A stretch of DNA of 64,000 nt from JAFGDI01 sp963662515 (lineage in GTDB: Bacteria > Planctomycetota > Phycisphaerae > Sedimentisphaerales > SM23-30): assembly GCA_963662515.1 (NCBI GenBank), contig OY759675.1, forward strand, positions 3,348,001-3,412,000, given 5' to 3'. The notes below the pieces were generated by a model. That model was not told the DNA's origin. It did not search any database and worked only from the letters and a program-made list of their open reading frames with translations. Position numbers and translations under genes: made by a program. Shown piece by piece: positions 43,670 to 54,542 of the stretch. How positions within the stretch are numbered: the first letter of the stretch is position 1; each line of letters opens with the position of its first letter.

Positions 43670-45664
43670 TTAGTTCAGAGCTGGTGTAACCTTTGCATCT
43701 TCCAGCCATTCGCTGGCGAGAATACCAAAGTCTGCCAGATCAACTACACAGTCATTATTGATGTCATACTGCTGACCCAGACATACATCCTGGCCAGTCA
43801 TATTGGCATAATACTGAGCAATATCTTCGGCACTAAGAGCATAGTTATAAATAACTACTTCATCATAGATACCATGAAGATTGTTACCATTTTCAATGGT
43901 CGGATTTGTCAGGTCACCGTGAACACGAGCAGCGATAGCAACTGGTGCAGTGGTAGGATTGATAGGAGCATTTGCAGCATCAGCTTCAAGAGCAACACTG
44001 CCATTATCCTGTGAATATCTTACACTGAGAACACCATCAATGTAAATTCTCTTTTCAGAGCCATTGAAGGTACCTACCAGATAATGCCACTGATTATCAA
44101 ATACCGCTCTGTTAGAATAAGTACCATCATCATTGCCGGTACCACGAGTGGTAAGACAGATACGGTCTGAACTGAAACCGCTCTGACGCAACTGCCAACC
44201 CTGACCTTCGCCATTGCGAGCAACGAAAGGAACCCATGTCTGAGTATTGTTGGTCTTAACCCAGCAGGCAACAGTCATTGAATAATTACAGATATCAAAG
44301 TAAGAAGACTCGGTCGGCTCAGTATAGATCAGGTCAGTACTGTCTTTGATTTCCATAGCGTTACCAGCAATACCAGTAGTAAAGCTTGGGCTACCATAAG
44401 TAATCATTGCAGGACTGCCGGCGATAACGCTTTCAAAGCTGCCATTTTCAAACGGCCAGTAAGCGATCATGCGTTCGATCCACAGACGAGCAGAAGGAGA
44501 GGTAAGCTCACTAGGAAGTGAGTTACTGACCTTGCAATAGTAGTAACCTTCATCAGCCATAGTTGCATCAGCAACAGTAAGAGTGCTGGTATTAGCATTA
44601 ACATACTTGGCAGATTCAGTAAGCAACTGATCGGTAACAGAGCCATCAATACTGGTATAGTACCACTCATAGTCCTGACCATTGAGGTCATTAACAGTGA
44701 AGTGAGCATCGCCGCCATCAGCAACTACAGTTGAGATCGGACCAGACTCGATCAATACAGTAGCTGGCTTGGTAGTGAAATTCCAGGTATTACCAGTACG
44801 CAGGATAGGTGTATAGGGAAGATTAGGCTCATAAGAGTCAACTCTCCAGAAATAAGTAGTATCATTGGTCAGACTGCCATAAGCAGCAACAAGCTGAGCG
44901 TTGCTCAGAGTTGTAGCAGTAGTAGCAGAGGCAACCTTGGTCATACCCAGATCAGGCAGAGCAAGGTTCGGCTCCTGGTTACTGATGTACACATCATAGC
45001 CAGAAGTAGTGCCATAAGCCGGAGCATTCCAGCTCAGGTCAGTTGTCAGTTCAACCCTTTGGGCACCAATTGCCGGAGTAGGAGTAACTGGAGCGTGGTT
45101 ATTGAATGGTGACTCATTGAGATAAAGTGAAAAATCTTCATAATCAATGATTGATGGGTTACCGTTACCAAAATGACCACCACGGAAAGCTATTCTACCC
45201 ATAGTAAGATTGCGATCAGATGGCTGCTCTGCATCAGGAGTAGTTTCAGCCTGAGTAAGATCAGGATTAAACCAAAGCTGGAATTTCTTGTTAGTTGCAT
45301 CCAACTTCAGAACCAGCAGAGCTTCTTCACCGTCAACAATAGGATTATCAACCAGCGGGAACTCTGGCTGACCACCAGTGATCATACCCCAATTAGCATG
45401 ATTACCCAACTGGGCATAGGCACATACTTCATCACCATTGCGGTTAAAGAGTGTAACTACATTCCAGTTTGGAGTTACAAAATTCGTAAACCTAACCTTA
45501 CCGATGATATAAAAATCTCCAAGATGGGGCTCGCTGAATGTATAACCACCATTATCATAATTACCGGTATTACCCACGCTGTCAGCCAGCGGGATAATTT
45601 CAGCACTTACCGGCAGGCAATAACCACATATTGCCATCAAACACAACTTCATGAACTTTTTCAT
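43670..45664 (-). CDS. Secreted Ig/LamG-domain protein with dockerin-like C-terminal repeat
   Basis: The protein of about 664 residues from ATG 45664 (AAGGAG upstream) has a signal peptide (LCLMAICGYCLPVSA), an N-terminal beta domain, a fibronectin III-like region (SWNAPAYGTTSGYDVYIS, YFWRVDSYEP), an Ig-like domain (ADEGYYYCKVSNSLPSE) and a LamG/concanavalin-like domain (YWPFENGSFESV, CWVKTNNTQTWVPFVARNGE). It ends with YDINNDCVVDLADFGILASE, WL. This ending is half of a dockerin-type calcium loop and is common as a terminal tag in Phycisphaerae. It lies close to the GH31 genes and may bind glycans or attach to the cell surface (inference). Confidence 0.78.
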   Translation of the reverse strand: MKKFMKLCLMAICGYCLPVSAEIIPLADSVGNTGNYDNGGYTFSEPHLGDFYIIGKVRFTNFVTPNWNVVTLFNRNGDEVCAYAQLGNHANWGMITGGQPEFPLVDNPIVDGEEALLVLKLDATNKKFQLWFNPDLTQAETTPDAEQPSDRNLTMGRIAFRGGHFGNGNPSIIDYEDFSLYLNESPFNNHAPVTPTPAIGAQRVELTTDLSWNAPAYGTTSGYDVYISNQEPNLALPDLGMTKVASATTATTLSNAQLVAAYGSLTNDTTYFWRVDSYEPNLPYTPILRTGNTWNFTTKPATVLIESGPISTVVADGGDAHFTVNDLNGQDYEWYYTSIDGSVTDQLLTESAKYVNANTSTLTVADATMADEGYYYCKVSNSLPSELTSPSARLWIERMIAYWPFENGSFESVIAGSPAMITYGSPSFTTGIAGNAMEIKDSTDLIYTEPTESSYFDICNYSMTVACWVKTNNTQTWVPFVARNGEGQGWQLRQSGFSSDRICLTTRGTGNDDGTYSNRAVFDNQWHYLVGTFNGSEKRIYIDGVLSVRYSQDNGSVALEADAANAPINPTTAPVAIAARVHGDLTNPTIENGNNLHGIYDEVVIYNYALSAEDIAQYYANMTGQDVCLGQQYDINNDCVVDLADFGILASEWLEDAKVTPALN

Positions 45665-45759
45665 CGCATTCTCCTTAATCAAAAAGAATTAATAACCTGG
45701 GCGACCTACGCCCTATCCTCATAACATAATCATTCAAAACACAAAGGTGAACACCACCT

Positions 45760-48700
45760 TTAATTGGTATAACCACTAAATAAAACAGATATATCAGAAA
45801 GATCAACAATACCGTCCATGTTCAGATCTGCCCTCTGACACCAATTATCAGCCGGACAATCAGCACTGAGCCAATTAGCTACCAGCAAGCTCAGATCAGA
45901 CATGTCTATCTGACCGTCGCCATCAATATCAGCTGAGAGTGCATCAATTACCTCAACACTATCAAAGCGTGCCAATGCATTACCACCTAAAGCAACACCA
46001 CTAACATTAAGCCCCAAATTGCCTGACATAGGTGCGACAAAATTCACATTGCCTGCATTAACCCAATCAATACCATCAAAAGAGCTATAGCAATTGAAAG
46101 TATTATCAAATCTGACTATTTTAAGCCAGAGCGGCTCAGCAATATTATCAGCAACCAGGGTAGTAACCGCCGGCAGACCTGTAACATTTCGATATGAGAA
46201 TCTGAGCGAGCCGGACTTGTGATCCAATGCCACAAAAGGAGAACCTTCACTAAGCGTCCCTCGCCAGATAACACCCGCTGAAGCATCAACATCTGTCGAT
46301 ATATGTCTGGCAACTATCTGACTATTACCTAAAACAGAGTCACTGACAAAATAAAAGGAATCCTGGAAAAGTCCCAGCCCGGAGCCGGAACCAGTAATAG
46401 TATATTGGCCCTGCGATCTCAGAAAACTACCATTAATACTTGACTGACCAATATTCTGTCCCTGCCACTGAGTGTCAAATTGCACCTCAACAGTTCGAGG
46501 CTGATCAACAGGACAAGCAGGCAGTTCAATAACAATCAGGTCAGAATCAGCGGCCGGACCAGTAACAGCAAAAGGCATAGCCGCCTGATCGCGAGCTATG
46601 ACCTCAAAGGCAACTGGCATACCATCAACCATTACTGAATTTACCGCATGGCAGATATTCCAATTGAGCGGCTGACGCAGACGAACTGTCCAGCTCCTCT
46701 GGGCGAGGGCGCCAGCATAACCGCCCTGAGCAGCATCTATTGTCACTGTAACAGTTTTAAGCTCAGGATCGACCGCAGCAGAAAAAGCGGTAGTACGACA
46801 CTGTCCCATTTGATAGCCATTAGAAATTGTGTCATCCTCATAGAGCGAGCCAATGGCAACCGAAGCATCATCAGGATATACATCAAGAATGACATTATCC
46901 CAGGGACGCTGGCTACTATATTGCATATCAGGAGCAAGGGGAATAATACTACCAGATCTAACAAATAATGGTATCTCGTCAAGTGTCGTGGCACGGACTA
47001 TATCAGCCGGTCCGGTCAACTTTGCTCCTGTCCAGCAATCAAGCCAGAGTCCTGGCGGCAGCCATAAGGCCCGCTCCACACTGGAGGCATTAAAATTACG
47101 ATAGTTCAATTTGCAAACTGCATCACCGGCATTTTCAAAATATTCAACCTTGATAATATAACTCTCGCCAGGCTCACAGGCAACTCCGCTCCAGTAGAGA
47201 GCCTCAGCCTGATCTACCCACCGATCAACTACCAACTGGTCATTTATCCAGAGCCGGCTGCCATCATCAGAGGAAATGCCAAGCTCTATAGCGGTATCAG
47301 TATTAACTGTCAGAGTTGCAGTGAATCGGGCACTGAAAGCATCACGGGGCAATCCACTGGCAGGCCTGTCTGTACCCCAGTTAAATGCAATATCATTTTC
47401 AGAGCGGGTAAGTGCAGGAGAGTCAGACAATGTCATATTAGCATAATACTCAGCATATACTCCGCCAGTGAACATGTCAGCAGGAACAACTGTATCATCC
47501 GGCTGGCATACCGGGGCAACGAGTATATCTTTACCCAGCAAATACTGGGTATTATCTGATGCCTGCGGATACGCAGGATAATCAAGGTCGCAGCGTCTTA
47601 AAATTGGTTCACCTGTCTCATAATTATTTCGGGCCGCAGTATAAAAGACTGGCAATAATCTCATTCTCATCTGGACAAAATCACGCACTATTCTGAGAGC
47701 ATCAACTCCATAAGCCCAGGGGTCACGGATCTGACCGGCTGTGCAATGCAGGCGGAAAATGGGCGACAAGGCTCCATACTGAACCCAGCGGCAATACTGT
47801 TCAACTGAAGGCTCGCCATTATGTCCGCCCAGATCTGTACTGAGATAGGCAAAAGGAGTGTAGGCTCCGGTATAAACAGCATCACTGATCTCGCGGGTTA
47901 ACTCAGCAAAGGTCGCATGAGTATCACCTGTCCACTGCATAGAATAGCGATACGCTCCCATATTCGGGGCTCTATTTATAGCACCATTATCAATACCATC
48001 GAAATTAGCCATAATAATTGGCCGTCTTTCCGGATAATATGATTTTGTTATCCAATGAAAAATATACATGCCAAAGACTTCTTTATTTATACCCAGAGGC
48101 GGCAAAAGACTGGTATGCCAGTTACGATCAAACCACCAGAAGTCCAGACCAATGTCAAACAGGCCGCGCAGTCCCTCATTACGATAATTAACTTCCACCG
48201 GATCAAGAGCCATATCAGCCTGCGGCTCTGGATGGTCATTAAAAGTTATCTTAACATTCTTAGCATGAGCATCCGTCAGGAATTGTTCCATGTCAGGGAA
48301 AAGAGCGGTATTTACTCCATAGCCATGAGAAGCACCAACACGCCAGTCAGTATCAACTACAAAGACATCAAGTGGTATCTGTTCGGCACGATAGCGATCG
48401 ATCTTATCAAGAGCTTCCTGCTGAGTATAGGGATAATACCTGCTGTCCCAGCCGCCAAAAGCATATAAAGGCAACAAGTCTGCACGGCCAATAAGAGAGA
48501 TATAATCTTCGCGCAAACGCCGGCTGTCACCCTGTGGCAGAAAAACATAAACATCTTTGGAATCATTAGCAAGATCCCAGCCATTAACCTGGTAGTTATC
48601 GCTGCTGGCCGGTGCAGGATCGTACCCCCAACTGGCCGGTACATATCTGGGCGTATCACAAATAGCCCAGGCCTGAGTCTCATCTTGTAAATGAGGCAGC

Positions 48701-49509
48701 CAGTAGCGGTTGTTAGTGAAGAAATCGGAAGTTACCGAGTCTGACTGCCAAAGGGAACTCCACCACATTTCAATAGCAGTACCACTACCATTAGTAGTAC
48801 CAGCCGGGGCATGTTCCAGATAACCAGTACTGTTTTCTGTGTGCATGTAATCTCTATGGTCAATCCATCGACAGCGAATCATCTGGAAGCCATCAACTAT
48901 CTGCATAGACCAGTCTTTACTGGTCCAGTGACTCTGCACTGCATTACACTCTACATAATCACGATTATTTTCAATATTCATATAATCGCCGGTAGCTTTA
49001 TTGCGAATCTGAATATAGCCATCAGCATTTTCAAGTATCCAGAAATAACTATCGTCTGCCGGAGTGTCACCATAACTTACCATATCGCCGCCATCGCAAA
49101 GATATTTAACACCCATGCCCTCCCAGCGACATTTAATAGTCGTATATTCGGAAGAATAAGGCATAGACCATAATTCCTGACCAGTCAGATCAGTAATCAC
49201 AATACCATTAAGGTCGGCCCCTGCTGAAGGCACTCTGACAACATAAGAATCAGTTGCAATAACTGTAGTACCACCCTCAACAGAACGGACTGTGTTCGTG
49301 CCGGGCATATCTCTGCCGGTAATGTGCAAAGTTGGGCGATCTTCAAACCCAGCCGGGCCTTTAAGTTCAATACGGACCAGAGTTGAGGAAAGCGGCTGAA
49401 CCCTGACATCGCCAATGACCTGATCGGTAACAGATGCAGATACAACAGAAGCCGGCATAATACTTGTCAGCCCAAACAGCAGAGTCAGGAGATAGCTTTT
49501 ATTCATCAT
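45760..49509 (-). CDS. Secreted GH31 glycosidase with PA14 domain and dockerin-like tail
   Basis: The 1249-residue protein has a signal peptide, a GH31 N-terminal beta-sandwich with a beta-trefoil-like insert (KCRWEGMGVKYLCDGGDMVS, IQIRNKATGDYMNIEN), the catalytic barrel with nucleophile Asp in GLDFWWFDRNWH and acid/base Asp in WTGDTHATF, then YLSTDLGGHNGEPSVEQY. A PA14 domain (EYYANMTLSD, LGISSDDGSRLWINDQLVV) is inserted after it. A concanavalin-like domain and two dockerin-type loops (DIDGDGQIDMSDLSLLVANW, ADLNMDGIVDLSDISVLFSG) end it. GH31 covers alpha-glucosidases, alpha-xylosidases and alpha-galactosidase-like enzymes; the substrate is open. AAGGAATAAG precedes the ATG. Confidence 0.88.
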   Translation of the reverse strand: MMNKSYLLTLLFGLTSIMPASVVSASVTDQVIGDVRVQPLSSTLVRIELKGPAGFEDRPTLHITGRDMPGTNTVRSVEGGTTVIATDSYVVRVPSAGADLNGIVITDLTGQELWSMPYSSEYTTIKCRWEGMGVKYLCDGGDMVSYGDTPADDSYFWILENADGYIQIRNKATGDYMNIENNRDYVECNAVQSHWTSKDWSMQIVDGFQMIRCRWIDHRDYMHTENSTGYLEHAPAGTTNGSGTAIEMWWSSLWQSDSVTSDFFTNNRYWLPHLQDETQAWAICDTPRYVPASWGYDPAPASSDNYQVNGWDLANDSKDVYVFLPQGDSRRLREDYISLIGRADLLPLYAFGGWDSRYYPYTQQEALDKIDRYRAEQIPLDVFVVDTDWRVGASHGYGVNTALFPDMEQFLTDAHAKNVKITFNDHPEPQADMALDPVEVNYRNEGLRGLFDIGLDFWWFDRNWHTSLLPPLGINKEVFGMYIFHWITKSYYPERRPIIMANFDGIDNGAINRAPNMGAYRYSMQWTGDTHATFAELTREISDAVYTGAYTPFAYLSTDLGGHNGEPSVEQYCRWVQYGALSPIFRLHCTAGQIRDPWAYGVDALRIVRDFVQMRMRLLPVFYTAARNNYETGEPILRRCDLDYPAYPQASDNTQYLLGKDILVAPVCQPDDTVVPADMFTGGVYAEYYANMTLSDSPALTRSENDIAFNWGTDRPASGLPRDAFSARFTATLTVNTDTAIELGISSDDGSRLWINDQLVVDRWVDQAEALYWSGVACEPGESYIIKVEYFENAGDAVCKLNYRNFNASSVERALWLPPGLWLDCWTGAKLTGPADIVRATTLDEIPLFVRSGSIIPLAPDMQYSSQRPWDNVILDVYPDDASVAIGSLYEDDTISNGYQMGQCRTTAFSAAVDPELKTVTVTIDAAQGGYAGALAQRSWTVRLRQPLNWNICHAVNSVMVDGMPVAFEVIARDQAAMPFAVTGPAADSDLIVIELPACPVDQPRTVEVQFDTQWQGQNIGQSSINGSFLRSQGQYTITGSGSGLGLFQDSFYFVSDSVLGNSQIVARHISTDVDASAGVIWRGTLSEGSPFVALDHKSGSLRFSYRNVTGLPAVTTLVADNIAEPLWLKIVRFDNTFNCYSSFDGIDWVNAGNVNFVAPMSGNLGLNVSGVALGGNALARFDSVEVIDALSADIDGDGQIDMSDLSLLVANWLSADCPADNWCQRADLNMDGIVDLSDISVLFSGYTN

Positions 49510-49743
49510 AACTTATTCCTTTTCTCGAACAACCTTTGCATAACCTATAGGCGCACCGGTAGCGGGGCCATTTTCATGGTTTTATGGAAAATAAATCTCT
49601 TTATTATCTGCTACTGCATCAGAATTAATACAGCAGCTAACTCTCTTTGCTCTGGAGAAGGCACGGGTTGCCCCGCACCTCTCCTTTATTTACATTTCAG
49701 TTCATAAAAACTGACTTATTACTACATAGAATTCCAGCCACGA
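49510..49743. other. Gap between the two GH31 genes
   Basis: These 234 bases hold no gene. GCACCGGTAGCGGGGCC and GCACGGGTTGCCCCGCACC occur here and may fold into imperfect hairpins that end or attenuate transcription after the upstream GH31 gene. Confidence 0.35.
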
Positions 49744-52700
49744 TCATTCCGCAGCATATTTTACTTCAACTGTTCTGCCAAGATTAACTGAAGCAGAATC
49801 CAGACTGATAAGAACTACATCGGCATCGCGTGAGCCACCTGTAACGGCAAACGGCATTGCCTGCTCATCACGAGCAACAAGTTTGAAGCTGACTTCCTTA
49901 CCATCGACTAAAACTGATTTAACCGTGGCTGTTTTATTCCAGTCAAGCGGCTGACGCATACGAATAGTCCAGGCCCTACTGGCCAGAGCATTCTTGTATG
50001 TACCCTTAGCCGCAGAAATATCAACCTTCACCGTCTTACTATCATTATCAACAGCAGCGGTAAAGTATGTCATACGACAGTCGCCTTCACGATAATCATT
50101 GCTCATTCTATCATCTTCATACAAACGAGAGGTTGCAACATCAGCAGCAGCCGGATACACATCCAGAGTAAGATTATCCCAGGGTTTCTCATTTGTATGC
50201 TGCATGTCAGGGGTCAGAGCAATGATCGAACCAGCCTTAACATAAAGAGGAGTTTCTGCCACAGGTGTTCTTCTTACAACATCTTTAGGACCAACTACCT
50301 TCTCACCAGTCCAGCTGTCAACCCACATCCCCGGAGGCATCCAGAGTGCGCGATCATTATAATTCTCAACTTCACTCTTGCGGTAATTGAGCATACAAAC
50401 TGCATCACTGGCACCATCAAAGTATTCCAGCTTGAATGAATAGCTCTTGCCAGCAACAAGTTCCTTAGCAGACCAGTGAGTAGTGGCGCCCTGGTTAATC
50501 CATTTATCCAGAACCAGCTCATTATCGATCCATAATCTGCAACCATCATCAGAAGTTACACCCAGCTGCACATTATAATCAGCAGCAACAGTAAAACTAC
50601 CGGTGAAACGAGCACTGAAATTATCAGCAGGTATTCCTACTGCCGGTGCCTGCTGCTTCCAGGTGTAGTTAATATCTTTACCAACACTACTTACTAATGC
50701 GGCACCTGTTAAATTTTTATTACCAAAATACTCGGTCTTAACAACGCTGTCAAACCAGGCAGTAGGCACTGTTGCAGTTGTATCATAGCAAACCGGAGCA
50801 ACCAATATGCTGTCGCCAAGCAAATACTGTAAATCGTCCTTAGCCTGTTCATACTGCGGATAATCCAGATCGCAACGACGGAGAATTGGTTCACCACTAT
50901 CATAGTTTTCTCTGGCCCAGTTATAAAATACTGGTATAAGACGCATTCTCATACTAACATAATCGCGAACAACGGCAATACCTTCAGCGCCATAGTCCCA
51001 AGGGTCACGGGTGTAGCCCACACCACAATGCAGACGGAAATTCGGTGAAAGAGCACCAAACTGTACCCAACGAGAATACTGTTCCAATGAGAGCTTGCCC
51101 ATGTGCCCGCCCAGATCAGTACTGGTATAAGCAAAAGGAGCAAACACTCCGGAGTAAACCGCATTACGGATCTCACGGCGAAGTGAGGCATAATCACTTA
51201 CGGTGTCACCAGTCCATTGCAGATTATAACGATGAGCTGCCATATTTGGTGCACGGTTAATAATACCATTATCGATACCATCACAATTGGCCATCAGGAA
51301 AGGCCGACGATCTGGGTAATAATCCTGAGTTACCCAATGGAAGATATACATACCAAAAACTTCTTTATTTATGCCGGCTGGCGGAAGCAGACTGGTATGC
51401 CAGTTACGGTCAAACCACCAGAAGTCAAGACCGATATCAAACAAGCTGCGAAGACCTTCGTTACGGTAGGTAACTTCCTTGGCGTCCAGACAACCTGCCT
51501 GCGGCTCCGGATGGTCATTAAATACTACTCTGAGATTTTTGTCATGAGCTTCTTTTATGAAACCTTTCATGTCCGGGAACAAATTAGTAGCCACTCCATA
51601 ACCATGAGAAGCACCAACACGCCAGTCAGTATCAACCACAAAGACATCCAGCGGTATCTGCTCAGAACGATAGCGGTCGATTTTGGCAGAAGCATATTCC
51701 TGTGTGTAAGGATAATAACGGCTGTCCCAGGCGCCAAAGGCGTACATAGGGATAAGGTCTGTTCTGCCGGTGAGGGTTATATAATCACGACGGAGACGCT
51801 TACTGTCACCACGCGGTAAAAATACATATACATCAGCAGAATGATTGTCCAGGTCCCAGCCATTATTTTTACTGTTGTCCGGAGCAGGATTATAACCCCA
51901 TTTAGCCGGAACATAGCGAGGTGTATCACAGATAGCCCAGGCAGTAGTTACAGACTCAGGGTGCGGTAGCCAGCGGCGGTTGTCGCTGAAGAAATCAGAA
52001 TTGTCTTTTGCCTCCAGCCAGCGGCAGCTTAACCACTTGTCCATTGCCCTGCCATCAGCATTGGTTGTCTGAGCAGGAGAACACTGAACATAGCCTTTGC
52101 GATCTTCAATGTGCATAAGACTGTTATCAGCAAGACGACTAGCCAGTGTCATTGCCCCTTCTACAGTCGCCGCTGTCCAGTCTTTGGCCGGTGAATCTGC
52201 TGCAACAGCAGTACACTTGACATAGTCCAGCCCTTTTTCAACATTAATATAATCACCAGTTGCTTTATTTTTAATTCTGGTATAGCCATCAACTTTTTCA
52301 ACGAGCCATAAATAACTGTCATCTGCAACGGAGCTGCCATATCCCAGCTTGTCGCCATCATCAAAAAGATAGACACTGCCATGCTCGTCCCAGCGGCATT
52401 TAAGTGCGGTATAAACACCAGAACCCTCTGGCATTTGCCAGAGTTCATTACCATTATTATCAACAACAACAATATCATTAAGATCTTTAGCAGCAGCAGG
52501 CACAATAACTGAGAAATCTGCTGTTTTTATACTTACCTTACCATTTGCTTCGTTACGACTGGCCTGAGTACCATCCCAGTTGCGCTGGCTTATATGAAAT
52601 GTGGGTCTGTCTTCAAAACCGTTGGGGCCTTTAAGCTCTATGCGAACCAGTGTGTCAGATAACAGCTGAACGCGAACATCACCAACGACTTCAGTATGAG

Positions 52701-52773
52701 CTGCGGCAAACAGAGTGTTTGTGGCTAACAGTCCCATCAATGCGAATAACTTAACTTTTAACTTCAATCTCAT
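49744..52773 (-). CDS. Secreted GH31 glycosidase with PA14 domain (tandem paralogue)
   Basis: The 1009-residue enzyme is collinear with the GH31 at 45760: signal peptide (LFALMGLLATNTLFAAA), beta-sandwich with beta-trefoil-like insert, catalytic barrel (GLDFWWFDRNWHTSLLPPAG, WTGDTVSDY, YTSTDLGGHMGKLSLEQY), PA14 (EYFGNKNLTG, LGVTSDDGCRLWIDNELVL) and a final beta domain. It ends shortly after the final beta domain and lacks the concanavalin-like domain and dockerin-like tail of its paralogue. AAGGAAATAG precedes the ATG. The gene is next to the FecR/ECF pair on the same strand, so it may be co-expressed with it. Confidence 0.9.
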   Translation of the reverse strand: MRLKLKVKLFALMGLLATNTLFAAAHTEVVGDVRVQLLSDTLVRIELKGPNGFEDRPTFHISQRNWDGTQASRNEANGKVSIKTADFSVIVPAAAKDLNDIVVVDNNGNELWQMPEGSGVYTALKCRWDEHGSVYLFDDGDKLGYGSSVADDSYLWLVEKVDGYTRIKNKATGDYINVEKGLDYVKCTAVAADSPAKDWTAATVEGAMTLASRLADNSLMHIEDRKGYVQCSPAQTTNADGRAMDKWLSCRWLEAKDNSDFFSDNRRWLPHPESVTTAWAICDTPRYVPAKWGYNPAPDNSKNNGWDLDNHSADVYVFLPRGDSKRLRRDYITLTGRTDLIPMYAFGAWDSRYYPYTQEYASAKIDRYRSEQIPLDVFVVDTDWRVGASHGYGVATNLFPDMKGFIKEAHDKNLRVVFNDHPEPQAGCLDAKEVTYRNEGLRSLFDIGLDFWWFDRNWHTSLLPPAGINKEVFGMYIFHWVTQDYYPDRRPFLMANCDGIDNGIINRAPNMAAHRYNLQWTGDTVSDYASLRREIRNAVYSGVFAPFAYTSTDLGGHMGKLSLEQYSRWVQFGALSPNFRLHCGVGYTRDPWDYGAEGIAVVRDYVSMRMRLIPVFYNWARENYDSGEPILRRCDLDYPQYEQAKDDLQYLLGDSILVAPVCYDTTATVPTAWFDSVVKTEYFGNKNLTGAALVSSVGKDINYTWKQQAPAVGIPADNFSARFTGSFTVAADYNVQLGVTSDDGCRLWIDNELVLDKWINQGATTHWSAKELVAGKSYSFKLEYFDGASDAVCMLNYRKSEVENYNDRALWMPPGMWVDSWTGEKVVGPKDVVRRTPVAETPLYVKAGSIIALTPDMQHTNEKPWDNLTLDVYPAAADVATSRLYEDDRMSNDYREGDCRMTYFTAAVDNDSKTVKVDISAAKGTYKNALASRAWTIRMRQPLDWNKTATVKSVLVDGKEVSFKLVARDEQAMPFAVTGGSRDADVVLISLDSASVNLGRTVEVKYAAE

Positions 52774-52850
52774 ATCTATTTCCTTGTACTACCGAATTCG
52801 CCGATCTAGCAGACACCTGAGCTGCCGACCCGAATTCTAACTGCTATATT

Positions 52851-54542
52851 CTACTTTTGCTCCAATGTCAGTTCCGGCTTGATCAAAAAACACCAATCAT
52901 AGGATACATCTAAATCGCCGTCAGTCATAACCAGAGTGAGGAATCTGTCGGTCGGCTCTATGGCTACCTCTACTGCACGCAATCCGTCCCGGGCTGAAAA
53001 TTTCTCGGTATTGACTTTTAACTCTCCATCAATAAGGACAAAGAACTCAGCTGTATTCCAATCTGAATCCATTCCCTTATATATCCTTGAAGTTTCAGAA
53101 AGAGCAACACCAGTATCAAACTTTGTGATCTCCAGTCCGGGAATATCATTTCTGATAGCGTTGAGATCAAAAGTTATCCCTTTATTACTGTGCATACAAA
53201 TAGCTTTGGTATCTTCAGAATAACCATATTCTCGGCCATCAATCTTAAGAGCATGTTTAGGCACATTACCAGAAATATGGAAAGCGCCGTTGAACACATT
53301 GCCCCAGGTGCCGCCGTTGGTTTCAGGTAAATGGCTGCAGGACAGACCGGTGGAAGAAACAACGACCTTATCATATTCACCGTTTGGCACAAAAACACCA
53401 TCAACATAAGGGTTGCCCGCGGCCAATACATATCTGTTATCAAGACCATACATCTCACTGGTATCATTAAATTGGCTCCCCTGACCTGTACGCATAGTAA
53501 TGCCATAGTCAATTAAACCACTGCCAAAGCCATTGCCGCCACCCACAACATCAGCCAGATCAAATCTGGTCTGCCCATTCCAGACAAAACCGATATTTGA
53601 ATCTATATGCCTGGCAAAAAGATCTGTCTTACAGGGCACTTCCTCGATAATACCATCTGCATGCCTGAAACTACGGCCGTTCCCGGCGTTAATTTCCATA
53701 CTTACATTATTTCCCTGATTACTGGCCACCAGATTGGTCTTACCTTTTATTACATGCACCTCAGTATGTCCATCGCGCCGTTCATGCACACCAAACTCGG
53801 TACCCAGATCAATAACCTTAGAAAATTCGGTATTAACCGTAAAACCGTAAGCCTGGGGTGGGACCGAAGCATAAAGCCGGCCATAATTGAGTTGTATCTG
53901 ATTATTGGTTAGTATCTGAAACTCAGCCGGTCCTTCTAAGGTCACAACTGTCTGGTTATCGAAAAGTAATTGAGCATAACCTTGCTCCAGAGTGAACGGG
54001 GCACTGGCGGTCTTGAGTCTCATACCATCGTGTACCTGATAATTACCTTTGGCCCAGCGTGCTCTTACAGTGTCTGTAAGTGTCGCCACCTGACGGCCAG
54101 TTTCTTTTTGAGGCAAAAATTCCAGACAAATAGCAAAAATTGCCAGAGCAGCCACCGTAGCCAGAGAGACATAAAGTCCCACATTTCTCTTGCCGGGCAC
54201 GATCTTTATCGGCTCAGGCAGCCGAGCTGGTACAGGCTGAGGCTCCGGCAACTCTATTGGTGGGGCCGATTCCTGATCGTCAGCCAGATTATGCAGTAAG
54301 TTCAGTAGGTCAGCATCTTTATCCTCAGACCATAATGCCGCCAACCCCGAAGTTCCATAGGAAGAAAAAGCTATATAAGTAGTAAGAAACTCGTAATAAT
54401 ATTCAGCGGCAGCCGGGTCATTCTGTATGTATTCCTGCATCAGCTGAAATTCCGCAGGGGTTGCCTTCCCTTCCACAGCCAAAATAATAAGCTCACCTAA
54501 TAAGTTATCAGGCATTCTGCTGTAATCAGTTCCAAAATTCAT
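52851..54542 (-). CDS. FecR-domain anti-sigma-like membrane protein with C-terminal beta domain
   Basis: The 563-residue protein has a cytoplasmic N-terminus resembling anti-sigma proteins (LLGELIILAVEGKATPAEFQ), one membrane helix near residue 125-145 (GLYVSLATVAALAIFAICLE), a FecR domain (VTLEGPAEFQILTNNQIQLN, VNTEFSKVIDLGTEFGVHE) and a C-terminal beta domain of about 240 residues. FecR proteins relay an outer signal to an ECF sigma factor. Its ATG overlaps the sigma stop as TGATG with GGAGG upstream, the sign of coupled translation. The C-terminal domain is probably the sensor for a cell-surface or substrate cue. Confidence 0.85.
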   Translation of the reverse strand: MNFGTDYSRMPDNLLGELIILAVEGKATPAEFQLMQEYIQNDPAAAEYYYEFLTTYIAFSSYGTSGLAALWSEDKDADLLNLLHNLADDQESAPPIELPEPQPVPARLPEPIKIVPGKRNVGLYVSLATVAALAIFAICLEFLPQKETGRQVATLTDTVRARWAKGNYQVHDGMRLKTASAPFTLEQGYAQLLFDNQTVVTLEGPAEFQILTNNQIQLNYGRLYASVPPQAYGFTVNTEFSKVIDLGTEFGVHERRDGHTEVHVIKGKTNLVASNQGNNVSMEINAGNGRSFRHADGIIEEVPCKTDLFARHIDSNIGFVWNGQTRFDLADVVGGGNGFGSGLIDYGITMRTGQGSQFNDTSEMYGLDNRYVLAAGNPYVDGVFVPNGEYDKVVVSSTGLSCSHLPETNGGTWGNVFNGAFHISGNVPKHALKIDGREYGYSEDTKAICMHSNKGITFDLNAIRNDIPGLEITKFDTGVALSETSRIYKGMDSDWNTAEFFVLIDGELKVNTEKFSARDGLRAVEVAIEPTDRFLTLVMTDGDLDVSYDWCFLIKPELTLEQK

